A stretch of 64,000 nt of DNA from Roseomonas indoligenes (GTDB lineage: Bacteria; Pseudomonadota; Alphaproteobacteria; Acetobacterales; Acetobacteraceae). This document shows, one piece after another, positions 23,408 through 30,626 of the stretch; position 1 is the stretch's first letter; each line of letters opens with the position of its first letter. The stretch lies in assembly GCF_017813365.1 (NCBI RefSeq), contig NZ_JAGIZA010000003.1, forward strand, positions 1 through 64,000, given 5' to 3'. Position numbers and translations under genes: made by a program. The notes under the pieces are model-generated. The model was not told the origin of the DNA and did not search any database. It saw nothing but the letters and a program-made list of their open reading frames with translations.

Positions 23408-24093
23408 CCCCCGAGACAACCCCGCCCCCCACCACCCAGCCGGTTCGGCCCTCGCGCGAGGGGGTGTTCGAGCGCACCAGCGATGGTGAGATCGCGTGGG
23501 ACCCCGCCTTCTTCGTGGAGGTGCGCCAAGCAATCCACGATGCGCGCTTCCTCCGTTGCGGACAGGAGCCGGCACGCATGGACAATAGCGACCAGCGATA
23601 TGCCGACGCTCTGGCAAGTGCCGCCCTGGCCGTGATTGCTGAGCGTATCGCCACCCCCGCTCCGTCACAGAATCAGACGCGCGGCGCCAGTAACCTCGGA
23701 TCAGCATGCCAGGGTGAATGCGCCGCGTCAGGTCAGGGAGGCGTGTCAGCAGCAGCGGTAGGCGCCTCCCTGACCGCCCCCGCTCCGCCGCTGGGCGAGG
23801 CGGCGATGCGGGCTGATGTGCTGGTGGAGGATGGTCTCGGGTCGCCTCTGAATATGGGGTCGCCCGATGCGGCAGCGCGCGATTTGGCGGAGAAGACAGC
23901 CGCCTACCGTGCACTGCGCCAGCCCATGATGGGCGATGTGAAGTCGCTCAAGAAGCGCGAGCGGCAGGAACGCGAGGCGCTGTTCCAACTTGGCGGCGCG
24001 GCCCTGCATTGGCTGTGGCACCGCGAGCACGACACCGCCCTCTCCCGCCCCAGCCCAGTCGCGCACGAGGATGGGGAGGTGGGGCGGCCATGA
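23404..24093 (+). CDS. Phage hypothetical protein, 229 aa
   Basis: Low-complexity protein: Pro/Thr-rich start, an Ala/Gly/Ser-rich middle, and a charged C-terminal helical region (SLKKRERQEREALFQLGGAA). The segment FFVEVRQAIHDARFL may be a small folded part. The base composition is less GC-biased than the clamp and helicase genes. No family recognised. Confidence 0.45.
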   Translation: MTPETTPPPTTQPVRPSREGVFERTSDGEIAWDPAFFVEVRQAIHDARFLRCGQEPARMDNSDQRYADALASAALAVIAERIATPAPSQNQTRGASNLGSACQGECAASGQGGVSAAAVGASLTAPAPPLGEAAMRADVLVEDGLGSPLNMGSPDAAARDLAEKTAAYRALRQPMMGDVKSLKKRERQEREALFQLGGAALHWLWHREHDTALSRPSPVAHEDGEVGRP

Positions 24094-24278
24094 TCCAAGC
24101 CGTGGTGAGTGAATTGCTGACACTTAAGCTGGCGACCGACGATCTGCTAATCCGCAAGGCGCAGATCGAGGCCACGCTGCGGACAGGCGAGGCAAACTAC
24201 GAAACGTGTTGGGCGGCCCTTCGCAAGATCAACGCGACGCTACTCGCCCGCGCCGCCCTTCCCGGCTCCCCGTCATGA
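24090..24278 (+). CDS. Small helical protein, 62 aa
   Basis: ATG 24090 (MIQAVVSELLTLKLATDDLL) overlaps the upstream stop by 4 bases. Amphipathic helical throughout; possibly a small regulator or inhibitor. No family recognised. Confidence 0.45.
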   Translation: MIQAVVSELLTLKLATDDLLIRKAQIEATLRTGEANYETCWAALRKINATLLARAALPGSPS

Positions 24279-24619
24279 CGGCGCAGAGCGAGGGTGCAGT
24301 GCTTCTGGAACTCGCCGCGCGTGTGGAGGCGCTGACGGGGGCGGATTTCGAGACTGACCGCGCAATCGACGTGGTGGTCAGGAAAGGCGGATACTGGTCG
24401 CCACCCGCCTACACCGCCAGCCTGGACGCCGCGCTGACGCTGGTGCCGGAAGACGAGCCGGTCACCCTTGGCATGCGCCAGACCAGCACGACGCTGCCCT
24501 GGGCTCGCATTGGGAAACCCTGGCATGGCGCCGACACCACAGCCGCCACCCCCGCCCTCGCCCTAACCGCCGCGTCCCTTCGCGCACGCGCCGCCCAGGT
24601 CCGCGGGGAGGAGGGGTAG
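24275..24619 (+). CDS. Phage ABA-sandwich domain protein
   Basis: A 114-residue protein with LTGADFETDRAIDVVV, PAYTASLDAALTLVPE and ATPALALTAASLRARA. This is the usual layout of the phage ABA-sandwich family (beta-alpha-beta modules that close with a tpaLAltaAaLrA block), common in early regions of temperate phages, function unknown. Confidence 0.65.
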   Translation: MTAQSEGAVLLELAARVEALTGADFETDRAIDVVVRKGGYWSPPAYTASLDAALTLVPEDEPVTLGMRQTSTTLPWARIGKPWHGADTTAATPALALTAASLRARAAQVRGEEG

Positions 24620-24910
24620 ATGAGCGATACTCCGAAGGGCGTTCTTCTTGTCCTGCTGGACGACAGCAGACGCGTGATCGCCAGTGTTAGCGACTTCGAC
24701 ACGAGCACCTACGGGGGCTTCACCCTCCAGCAAGGGCAGCGGATGCGGGCCAAGGACGCGCTGGCACGCGAGGCGGCGCACCGCTTGTGCAACAGCACCT
24801 TCGCCGCCGCACTCAGCACGCGCGACATCCAATCCGCGATTGACAAGCTCTGCCGCGCCCAGGGCTGGTCCGTGACTGACATCCCTATCGGCCACACGGA
24901 GAACCCCTGA
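24620..24910 (+). CDS. Hypothetical protein, 96 aa
   Basis: Starts MSDTPKGVLLVLLDDSRRVI immediately after the previous stop. Mixed alpha/beta composition with an AKDALAREAAHRLCN helix. No family recognised. Confidence 0.45.
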   Translation: MSDTPKGVLLVLLDDSRRVIASVSDFDTSTYGGFTLQQGQRMRAKDALAREAAHRLCNSTFAAALSTRDIQSAIDKLCRAQGWSVTDIPIGHTENP

Positions 24911-24911
24911 C

Positions 24912-24971
24912 ATGGAGCCGACCACCCCCACCCGCGACGATCGCATCCGGCAGGCCCTCTATGGGGAGTGA
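24912..24971 (+). CDS. Possible 19-residue peptide
   Basis: ATG 24912 to TGA 24971 (MEPTTPTRDDRIRQALYGE). It overlaps the start of the next gene by 11 bases. Supported only by position between two genes of the operon. Confidence 0.2.
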   Translation: MEPTTPTRDDRIRQALYGE

Positions 24972-25428
24972 TCTTCGCGAGGCGGACCTCTACGCCCGCC
25001 TGAACGCCGCCATCGCCGCCGCGGGCTCCCAGGAAATCTGGTCCCGGGCCGCCGGCCTGCCGCCTACCTACGTGTCCGAGGTGCGCGGCGGGAAGAAGCC
25101 CTTCAGCGATCGCCTGCTGGCCGCGCTGCGGGTGCGGCGCGTGGTCTCCTTCGTGGAGCTGAGCCCGGCCGGGGACGCCGGCGACGCGGAGCGGCTGTTG
25201 AAGGCGCTCAGCCCCAAGGACCGGCGGACGCTCCTCTGGCTGCCGGCCGATGGCGGACAGCGCAGCCGCCTGGATGCGGTGGCGGGCGAGTGGCGGCCGC
25301 TGCTGGAGAACCTGAAGCGGCTGCAGGCCATGCGCCTGGCGGTGAAGACGGCCGAGAGGTGGTCCGCCACCGAGGACGGGCTGAGCCTGCGCGCGGCGCT
25401 GGCGGAGAAGGAGGGCACGGATGCCTGA
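24961..25428 (+). CDS. HTH regulator-like protein, 155 aa
   Basis: The N-terminal part reads as a lambda-type helix-turn-helix (EIWSRAAGLPPTYVSEVRGG followed by KKPFSDRLLAALRV). The C-terminal half is helical and charged (LLENLKRLQAMRLAVKTAE). It sits just upstream of the excisionase gene and may regulate early or excision genes. Confidence 0.55.
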   Translation: MGSDLREADLYARLNAAIAAAGSQEIWSRAAGLPPTYVSEVRGGKKPFSDRLLAALRVRRVVSFVELSPAGDAGDAERLLKALSPKDRRTLLWLPADGGQRSRLDAVAGEWRPLLENLKRLQAMRLAVKTAERWSATEDGLSLRAALAEKEGTDA

Positions 25429-25741
25429 TGGGAGCACCTACCCGGCGGACCTGCTGCCATCCGGCTTGGCCGCCATGTCGGATCCATGGCTCAAGCTGCG
25501 GGAGGTGGAGCGCGAGGTCGGCCTAAGCCGCTCCGCGATCTACCGACGAATCGCGGCGGCCACCTTCCCGGCGCCTCGCCAGCTCGGTGGCGGAGTTGTC
25601 CGCTGGCCCAGCTCCGTCATCGCGGCCTGGAAGGCCGATCGGCCCGCCGAGGACGGCTCTACGCCGCCCGCCGCGCCCGTCGCTGAGGAGGAGCCGCCTC
25701 ACCGCCGTCGAGGCCGGCCGCGCCGACATCCCGCAGCTTGA
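25421..25741 (+). CDS. AlpA-family excisionase/regulator
   Basis: A 106-residue protein: [47 protein letters not shown] is the complete AlpA-type winged-helix pattern. The C-terminus is a basic AT-hook-like stretch ([11 protein letters not shown]). It ends inside the convergent integrase gene (82-base overlap), fitting a Xis role in prophage excision. Confidence 0.8.
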   Translation: MPDGSTYPADLLPSGLAAMSDPWLKLREVEREVGLSRSAIYRRIAAATFPAPRQLGGGVVRWPSSVIAAWKADRPAEDGSTPPAAPVAEEEPPHRRRGRPRRHPAA

Positions 25742-26969
25742 GCGGGCGTCGCGGCCCTTCCAGGAGGGTCGCCGCCGGCGCCATGCCTGCCATCAGCAGG
25801 CCGGCCCACTCGCAGGCGATCTCTCGCCGCCGCTCCATATGCAGCGCTCGGTTGTAGGCAGCTTCCACCTTGTCCTTCGACACATGGGCCAGCATCAGGT
25901 CGATGACCTTCCGGTCGTGCTCGTCCCGGTACCGCCCATTCATGATGGTGGAGAAGGAGGAGCGCCAGCCGTGCGGGACGTGGCGACTGTGGTAGCCGGC
26001 CCGGTTAAGCAGATAGCCCATGGCGTTCTCGCTCATCGGCCGGTGGGCGTGCCGCACGTTGGGGAAGAGCAGCGGCCCCCGCCCGGTAAGCCGGTGCACG
26101 GCCTGGATCACCTCCACCGCGGCCGGGGACAGCGGCACGACGTGCTCCCGCTTCATCTTCATCCGCTCGGCTGGGATGACCCACAGCGGCTCCGGACCGT
26201 CCAGGCCGGACATCTCATCGTAGCGTGCGCCTGACACCTCGCCAGGTCGGACGGCCGTCAGGGCAAGCAGGCGAAGCGCCAGCTTGGTGGTGGGGTGGGC
26301 CGCCTCGGCCTCGGCGTCCAGGAGGATCTGCCGAACTTCCGGCAGCGTGGTGAGCGAGGGCTGCCGGCCGCGCTCCACCGTGCGCAGGGCCTTCTTCACC
26401 ACGGCCGCTGGATCGTCTTTCCCCTGCCCCGTGGCGATGGCGTGGACGAAGACGGCGGACATGCGCTGGCGCACCCGGTGCGCCGTCTCCACGGCCGGAC
26501 GGCGCTCGATGCGCCGCAGGACCGACAGCACCATAGGGGTCGTAATCTGGCCGATCGGCAGCTTGCCGAGGGTGGGGAACACGTCCGCTTCCAGGCTGCC
26601 CAGCACGTCGGCCGCGTGGCGGGCGGTCCACTGGTCCTTGGTGTGATCGTGCCAGGCGCGCGCCACCGCTTCGAAGGTCACGCCCGCGGCCGAGACCGCG
26701 GCGACCCTTTCGAGGCGCTTCTGCACGCTGGGATCCCTGCCCTGCGCCACAGCCTTTCGCGCCTCATCCCGCGCTTCGCGCGCCGCCTTCGCGGTAACCG
26801 CCGGGTACATGCCGATCGACAGGGTCCGCTCCCGCCCCTCGATCTCGTACCGGTAGTGCCAGAGCTTCGACCCGGAGGGCATGACCTTGAGGTGCAGGCC
26901 GCCACCGTCAGGCAGGCGATAGGGCTTATCCGCCTTCTGCGCCGCCTTGATTTCCCGGTCCGTCAGCAT
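25659..26969 (-). CDS. int: Tyrosine-type integrase (P4 family)
   Basis: A 436-residue integrase with an N-terminal DUF4102-type arm-binding domain ([39 protein letters not shown]), a central core-binding domain ([20 protein letters not shown]), and a catalytic domain with Arg in [10 protein letters not shown] (about 238), His-x-x-Arg in PHGWRSSF (about 333), a His in [15 protein letters not shown] and the nucleophilic Tyr at about 370. It recombines the prophage at a tRNA gene; a tRNA-Ser fragment lies 180 bases upstream. The convergent AlpA gene overlaps its 3' end. Confidence 0.92.
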   Translation of the reverse strand: MLTDREIKAAQKADKPYRLPDGGGLHLKVMPSGSKLWHYRYEIEGRERTLSIGMYPAVTAKAAREARDEARKAVAQGRDPSVQKRLERVAAVSAAGVTFEAVARAWHDHTKDQWTARHAADVLGSLEADVFPTLGKLPIGQITTPMVLSVLRRIERRPAVETAHRVRQRMSAVFVHAIATGQGKDDPAAVVKKALRTVERGRQPSLTTLPEVRQILLDAEAEAAHPTTKLALRLLALTAVRPGEVSGARYDEMSGLDGPEPLWVIPAERMKMKREHVVPLSPAAVEVIQAVHRLTGRGPLLFPNVRHAHRPMSENAMGYLLNRAGYHSRHVPHGWRSSFSTIMNGRYRDEHDRKVIDLMLAHVSKDKVEAAYNRALHMERRREIACEWAGLLMAGMAPAATLLEGPRRPLKLRDVGAAGLDGGEAAPPQRRARRAA

Positions 26970-26980
26970 GCCCGCCCTCC

Positions 26981-27023
26981 GTTACCCGGTCCGGCGATGC
27001 CGTTGCCCGGTCGCTTACCCGGT
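26981..27023. repeat. Three TTACCCGGT-type repeats (candidate integrase arm sites)
   Basis: GTTACCCGGT (26981-26990), GTTGCCCGGT (27002-27011) and CTTACCCGGT (27014-27023) lie in the same orientation between the integrase start and the tRNA fragment. Arm-type sites of P4-like integrases are short direct repeats in exactly this place. Confidence 0.4.
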
Positions 27024-27148
27024 TCGTTCGCGCGCTTGGGTGGGACGGGATGGGAAAATCGAGGGCCCGCTAGAGCACCAAACGCGCCAGAGCAGCCCGG
27101 ATTATAAGGGCTGGTGGGAAAATATGGGAATATAGCGGGAACGGAGAA

Positions 27149-27225
27149 TGGCGGAGGGGATGGGATTCGAACCCACGATAGGACTTGACATCCTATAACG
27201 GTTTAGCAAACCGTTGATTCGACCA
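27149..27225 (-). tRNA. tRNA-Ser(GCU) 3' fragment, attachment core
   Basis: The minus strand carries the anticodon arm (ACGGT, loop with anticodon GCU at 27205-27207, ACCGT), a long variable arm (ATAGGA/TCCTAT), the T arm (GTGGG-TTCGAAT-CCCAT), the 3' acceptor strand CCCCTCC, discriminator G and encoded CCA (27149-27151). Towards the 5' end similarity lasts into the D loop (AAGTGGTCGAA) and then fails: no GGAGGGG acceptor strand exists. It is therefore a partial gene left by integration, not a functional tRNA. Confidence 0.75.
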
Positions 27226-27342
27226 CTTGAACTATAGAAGGCCCGTGTTTACTGGCGTTTTCGTGACGCGAGGAACGCGAACAGGTAGTGAACACGCACA
27301 CAGGGGTGGCACAATAGGGGACACACGAATCGGGGTCTTCCT

Positions 27343-27657
27343 GTGCCTGATAGTCTCCCTCCCGTCTCCTACCCCCACCTCTACACCCCACCGCCTTGCT
27401 CCACCTGGCCGGCCGACCACCTGCACGCGGTGGGGCAAGCCTACCGCGATGCGGCTGGCCGCGGCCTGGACACGGTGGAGTGCCTGAACCTAGCACGCGC
27501 CGCCTACCGGGCCGCGGGCGGGGCCGGCGGCGACGAGACGATCACCGGCATGATTGCGTCCCTATCCGTCGAGCGCGGGGAGTGGCTGTGGGGGCCGATG
27601 GACGAGTGGTGGGCGAGGAACGTCGAGGCGCGGGTGAATGGGGTGGACCTGGGGTGA
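27343..27657 (+). CDS. Hypothetical protein, 104 aa
   Basis: Starts at GTG 27343 (MPDSLPPVSYPHLYTPP). Contains LHAVGQAYRDAAGRGLDTVE and CLNLARAAYRAAGGAG, helical. It is the first gene of prophage 2 after the attachment site. The 115 bases before it (27226-27342) include AT-richer sequence that may hold its promoter. Confidence 0.4.
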   Translation: MPDSLPPVSYPHLYTPPPCSTWPADHLHAVGQAYRDAAGRGLDTVECLNLARAAYRAAGGAGGDETITGMIASLSVERGEWLWGPMDEWWARNVEARVNGVDLG

Positions 27658-27973
27658 CGTGGCCCACAACCACGCCCCCGAGCCGCAGCGGAACCACGTC
27701 CTCTCATCACCGCTGGAGAACTACCGCGAGTGCTTCCTAGGCGTCCGCTGCCCCGGCAAGACCTGCCCCGAGCTGCGCTGGCTCCCCCTCGCCCGCCTCG
27801 TCCGTGACCACGGCGACGCACGGATGGAGGAAGTGATCGGGCGGCTCCGGTGCGAGTTGTGCCACCAGCGGCCGGCGCGCGTGTCCATCCGGCGGGTTGG
27901 GGCGGACGGGGTGTTCCTGCAGTCGGATCTGGTGCTGGACCTGGTGGGGCCGGGGGTGCGGCGGTTTAGGTAG
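27638..27973 (+). CDS. Cys-containing phage protein, possible zinc ribbon
   Basis: A 111-residue frame from ATG 27638 (GTG 27659 is an alternative start). VRCPGKTCPELRWLPLARLV and LRCELCHQRPARVSI carry two pairs of Cys (C-x4-C and C-x2-C) that could bind zinc. This kind of small protein is common in alphaproteobacterial phage and accessory regions; function unknown. Confidence 0.5.
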   Translation: MGWTWGDVAHNHAPEPQRNHVLSSPLENYRECFLGVRCPGKTCPELRWLPLARLVRDHGDARMEEVIGRLRCELCHQRPARVSIRRVGADGVFLQSDLVLDLVGPGVRRFR

Positions 27974-28190
27974 TCGGCTTCTTCTCGGCCTCGCGGCGTT
28001 CCACCTCGGCCACGATCAGCGCCTGGATGAAGGATGTCCGGCTTTCCCCCGCGTGCAGGACAGCATCCATCCGGTCGCGCAGCCCGGGCGGGAAGCGGAG
28101 CAGGACGGACTTGTCGTGATCGTTCAGCGGAGGGCGGCCCACCCCTGCCCGCCTATCGGATATCAGAATTCCCGTCAAAGGAGCCTCCAT
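27966..28190 (-). CDS. RHH (CopG/Arc-type) regulator
   Basis: A 74-residue frame ending SVLLRFPPGLRDRMDAVLHA, GESRTSFIQALIVAEVERRE, the beta-helix-helix of ribbon-helix-helix repressors. ATG 28190 is the longest start, but one operator-like repeat then falls inside the gene; GTG near 28142 is a plausible shorter start. It is divergent from the gene at 28259 and likely represses both. Confidence 0.6.
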   Translation of the reverse strand: MEAPLTGILISDRRAGVGRPPLNDHDKSVLLRFPPGLRDRMDAVLHAGESRTSFIQALIVAEVERREAEKKPTT

Positions 28191-28234
28191 AACGGATATC
28201 AGCTATTGACGGCGTATAGCGGATATCCGATACT
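28157..28234 (+). promoter_or_regulatory. Promoter with CGGATATC operators
   Basis: CGGATATC occurs at 28157-28164, 28193-28200 and 28220-28227; the last extends to the palindrome CGGATATCCG. A promoter TTGACG (28206-28211), 17 bases, GATACT (28229-28234) reads towards the gene at 28259, with the palindrome in its spacer, so a bound repressor would block it. Confidence 0.6.
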
Positions 28235-28258
28235 CCGTCCACCAGACAGGAGGCACCG

Positions 28259-28483
28259 ATGCGGTTCATCGACATGACGGACGGGCAGAAGCGCGCAGTG
28301 TGGAACCGCCACTTTGCTTCTTCTGCCTATCTCGCTGGTGTCCGCGCCGAACTGACCGATGCCGAGGCTGCCGTTTCCGCCGCCCGCGCCCGTGTCGCGG
28401 CTCAGCCCGCCAGCCCCCTCGCGGCCTGCCACCTGCGCCTCGCCGAGGAGCGTCTGGCGCGCGCTCGGGAGGCCGCGCGGTGA
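28259..28483 (+). CDS. Small helical protein, 74 aa
   Basis: ATG 28259 follows CAGGAGGCACCG. Starts MRFIDMTDGQKRAVWNRHFA, followed by an Ala/Arg-rich coiled coil (ELTDAEAAVSAARARVAAQ). First gene of a three-gene operon controlled by the CGGATATC promoter. No family recognised. Confidence 0.55.
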   Translation: MRFIDMTDGQKRAVWNRHFASSAYLAGVRAELTDAEAAVSAARARVAAQPASPLAACHLRLAEERLARAREAAR

Positions 28484-28743
28484 CCCTCTCCTGCGAAGCC
28501 CTCCGCTGCCTGCGGGTGAAGCACCTGCCCATCGGCGCTGACTTCGTGCGCTGCGTCCCGAAGCTGGAGGGGAACAAGCCCTACACCAGCGAGAAGGACA
28601 GGCTGAACGCCTGCCTCCGCATCGCCCACGAACTCGCCGAGGATGGGGTGTTCTGGACTTTCAGCGACGAGGTCGGCGGTGACTATGTCCGAGTGAACCG
28701 CGGCACCCGCGCCTTTCGCCTCATCTGCGAGATGAAGTCATGA
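28480..28743 (+). CDS. Hypothetical protein, 87 aa
   Basis: Starts at GTG 28480, overlapping the upstream stop as GTGA. Contains LSCEALRCLRVKHLPIGADF and YVRVNRGTRAFRLICEM. Mixed alpha/beta, no family recognised. Confidence 0.5.
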   Translation: MTLSCEALRCLRVKHLPIGADFVRCVPKLEGNKPYTSEKDRLNACLRIAHELAEDGVFWTFSDEVGGDYVRVNRGTRAFRLICEMKS

Positions 28744-28949
28744 CCATCGCCCTGACGGTTCAGGATGCTGCTCGCGTCGTGCAGGAGCTTCTCTCGGCAC
28801 AGGACGCATTCATGCTGTCACTGGCCAACCGACATCGGAAGGTAGAGGCCCATAGACTTGTTCGGGATCGTTTGCGGAAGGCTGAGGAGGCGGCCTCCGA
28901 GTTCGTTCAGAAAGCCTCGGAGCAATCCCATTTGCACGCTCAGAGGTGA
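28740..28949 (+). CDS. Small helical protein, 69 aa
   Basis: ATG 28740 overlaps the previous stop by 4 bases. Nearly all helix with heptads (VQDAARVVQELLSAQDAFML; RLRKAEEAASEFVQKASEQ). Last gene of its operon. Confidence 0.5.
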   Translation: MTIALTVQDAARVVQELLSAQDAFMLSLANRHRKVEAHRLVRDRLRKAEEAASEFVQKASEQSHLHAQR

Positions 28950-28992
28950 GACCCCCTCAGTGTTCCATCAACCTCGTCTGCGCGGCGACAAA

Positions 28993-29029
28993 AGCCGGCA
29001 GCCGGAGCCCCCTGCCCCGCCTGCCGGCT
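28993..29029 (+). terminator. Hairpin after the three-gene operon
   Basis: AGCCGGCAG (28993-29001) pairs with CTGCCGGCT (29021-29029), 44 bases past the last gene. No T run follows, so its strength as a terminator is unsure. The rest of 28950-29180 holds nothing else I can identify. Confidence 0.4.
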
Positions 29030-29180
29030 GATGGATGCCCGATCGGAAGGTGGGGCGGGTCAACCTATGATAGGCCGACGCCTCACGCGTATTTTTCCGG
29101 GTAAGTCTGTGGACGTTGCGCGCTTGGTGTGGCGGGGGTGCAACTTGGGTGGTGGTGCGTGGCGCGGAACGTGGCCCAAT

Positions 29181-29492
29181 TTAGCGGGTCAGCGCCTCTA
29201 GGACTGCATTGAGGCGACGCCGCATCTCCTCGTTCTCGCGCAGTGCCTCCTCGACACTGCCCTTCTGCGGGCCAACAAGAATGTCGTTCGGCGTGACGCC
29301 CAGCACTTGGCTGATGCGGACCAGCATCTCGAAGCGCGGCTCGCGCATCCCGAGTTCCCAGCTTGCGTAGGTGGTCTTGGGAACCACTAACTCGGCCGCC
29401 ATGGACGCCTGGGAGTGCCCTGCGTCCTCGCGATATCCGCGCAGACGCTCAGACCATGAATTGTCTTTGGTGGCGATGACGACGGTCGGCAT
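29181..29492 (-). CDS. XRE-family regulator
   Basis: A 103-residue protein (start ATG 29492, MPTVVIATKDNSW). SERLRGYREDAGHSQASMAA and TTYASWELGMREPRFEMLVR form the helix-turn-helix, with VLGVTPNDILVG closing the domain. A Glu/Arg coiled coil at the C-terminus (EALRENEEMRRRLNAVLEAL) probably dimerises it. Its likely operator is the inverted repeat at 29570-29582 in the divergent region. Confidence 0.75.
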   Translation of the reverse strand: MPTVVIATKDNSWSERLRGYREDAGHSQASMAAELVVPKTTYASWELGMREPRFEMLVRISQVLGVTPNDILVGPQKGSVEEALRENEEMRRRLNAVLEALTR

Positions 29493-29569
29493 GAGCGCAT
29501 AATGGCCGCGTAACGCGTCCGGCGCAAACACAAAAACAGCAAATAGGACGCATATTGTTGTTTACAGAT

Positions 29570-29582
29570 ACGCGTTTCGCGT
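29570..29582. promoter_or_regulatory. ACGCG-TTT-CGCGT inverted repeat
   Basis: A 13-base inverted repeat in the AT-rich region between the XRE gene and the small plus-strand gene at 29643. A half site AACGCGT also lies at about 29511. Likely XRE operator. Confidence 0.4.
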
Positions 29583-29642
29583 TCATAGTCTCTTCACCGG
29601 CCAAGCTTCCCAGGCCGGAAACCCGGTAAGGAGACAGTGAAG

Positions 29643-29720
29643 ATGAGCTTCACCATCACCTTTCGGACTAAGAAATGGGGGAAGGTGACCATCAAGATCA
29701 CCCTCCACCTCGTCTGGTAG
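29643..29720 (+). CDS. 25-residue protein
   Basis: ATG 29643 follows AAGGAGACAGTGAAG. The peptide starts MSFTITFRTKKWGKV and ends TLHLVW, an amphipathic beta pattern. A strong hairpin 8 bases after its stop supports a dedicated transcript. Too short for family assignment. Confidence 0.45.
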   Translation: MSFTITFRTKKWGKVTIKITLHLVW

Positions 29721-29727
29721 TCTGAAC

Positions 29728-29755
29728 GGAGGGGGCCGGTGCAACGGCCCCCTCC
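29728..29755 (+). terminator. Strong hairpin
   Basis: GGAGGGGGCCG (29728-29738) pairs perfectly with CGGCCCCCTCC (29745-29755) around a six-base loop, just after the 25-residue gene. Terminator or a structured leader for the next gene. Confidence 0.5.
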
Positions 29756-29795
29756 ACCGGGACCAAAATAGCCCTGTCGAGTGGAGGTTTCAACG

Positions 29796-29960
29796 ATGTC
29801 CTACGCCGACACTGCCGCCCTGCCGCAAGCGCCGAAGCTGGGCTTTAAGATCGAGGTGAAGCGGTCGCCGCCCGAGCCGCCGGACCCGGAGGATCGTCGC
29901 CCTTGGTGGCGTCGGGTCTGGGAAGCGATCCGCGACTTCGTGCGGGTCGATGTGAGGTGA
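29796..29960 (+). CDS. 54-residue protein
   Basis: ATG 29796 follows GTGGAGGTTTCAACG. Starts MSYADTAALPQAPKLGFKIE, then a proline-rich bend and a Trp/Arg-rich end (RRPWWRRVWEAIRDFVRV). Good ribosome-binding site and a terminator after the stop make it convincing. Function unknown. Confidence 0.55.
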   Translation: MSYADTAALPQAPKLGFKIEVKRSPPEPPDPEDRRPWWRRVWEAIRDFVRVDVR

Positions 29961-29973
29961 GCCCTGAACAGCA

Positions 29974-30008
29974 AAACGGCCGGCGCGGGAGGTCCCGGCC
30001 GGCCGTTT
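29974..30008. terminator. Bidirectional terminator
   Basis: AAACGGCCGG (29974-29983) pairs with CCGGCCGTTT (29999-30008), A-rich on one side and T-rich on the other, so it works in both directions. It ends the small-gene unit. The next 190 bases (30009-30201) show no gene. Confidence 0.75.
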
Positions 30009-30201
30009 CGGTCCCATCGGGTCATCAGCTCGTACCGAGGTACGGACCTACCCGGGGGAGTATGCTGCGTGCCGGGCTTGATACCGGCTGGACTGCCCAA
30101 CGAAGACGTGGCCCCGCCCCTACAGTCCTACTCAGTCGCACGTCCATCCGTGCCGCCGCAGCGGAACGAATTTAGCCCCTGGTGGCGGCCATTTCCAGCG
30201 C

Positions 30202-30375
30202 CTACGCGCAGCGCATCGCCTCCCGCATGTCGAGACGCGCGCCCAGCCGACGCCGGAAGCTGCCGATAGCCTCCGCCTCCACGCGATCCTTGCCGTGGCC
30301 GTTGACCTTCCAGCCCTTGCACATCTTGCAGCAGGCCCGCCGGTTTCGCGCCCGGCCGCGCTTGTGGTGGGCCAT
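30202..30375 (-). CDS. Small conserved basic protein, 57 aa
   Basis: ATG 30375 follows CTGGAGGCCGCC. The protein starts MAHHKRGRARNRRACCKMCK and continues GWKVNGHGKDRVEAEAIG. This matches a widespread small proteobacterial protein (MxHHKxRRxKxxRAGCLMCKPxKxNG) of unknown function often found near mobile elements. Upstream a TTATAAC/TTATAA inverted repeat (30387-30412) may be its promoter or operator. Confidence 0.65.
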   Translation of the reverse strand: MAHHKRGRARNRRACCKMCKGWKVNGHGKDRVEAEAIGSFRRRLGARLDMREAMRCA

Positions 30376-30420
30376 GGCGGCCTCCAGTTATAATTTCGGT
30401 TATAAATACAGGGGTGATGT

Positions 30421-30585
30421 TTACCTGTCGCCCGCCATTTCCAGCGCCTTCCCAGCCTTCCTGAACCGCTTCCAGTAGCCGCGCTTGATCCGCCGCAGCT
30501 CGCCGGGGCGCCAGTAGAGTAGCCGGCGGGAGACGCGGGTGAAGGCGTCGCGCTCGTCGCCAGAAATCGTGGGGATGCGGGTCAT
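30421..30585 (-). CDS. Small conserved protein, 54 aa
   Basis: ATG 30585 gives MTRIPTISGDERDAFTRVSR, then RLLYWRPGELRRIKRGYWKR. The pattern (PTISGDE-x-D ... WRPGELRRIKR) is a recurrent small protein of alpha- and betaproteobacteria, usually unnamed. It lies between the endolysin and the basic protein gene. Confidence 0.6.
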   Translation of the reverse strand: MTRIPTISGDERDAFTRVSRRLLYWRPGELRRIKRGYWKRFRKAGKALEMAGDR

Positions 30586-30626
30586 AGTGGCCTCTGCAAA
30601 TCGTGCCGAGAATATACAGATCCTAT

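Noticed and set aside
27149-27240. A complete functional tRNA-Ser gene
   Set aside because: The 5' acceptor strand that should pair with CCCCTCC is missing, and the D arm is only partly kept.
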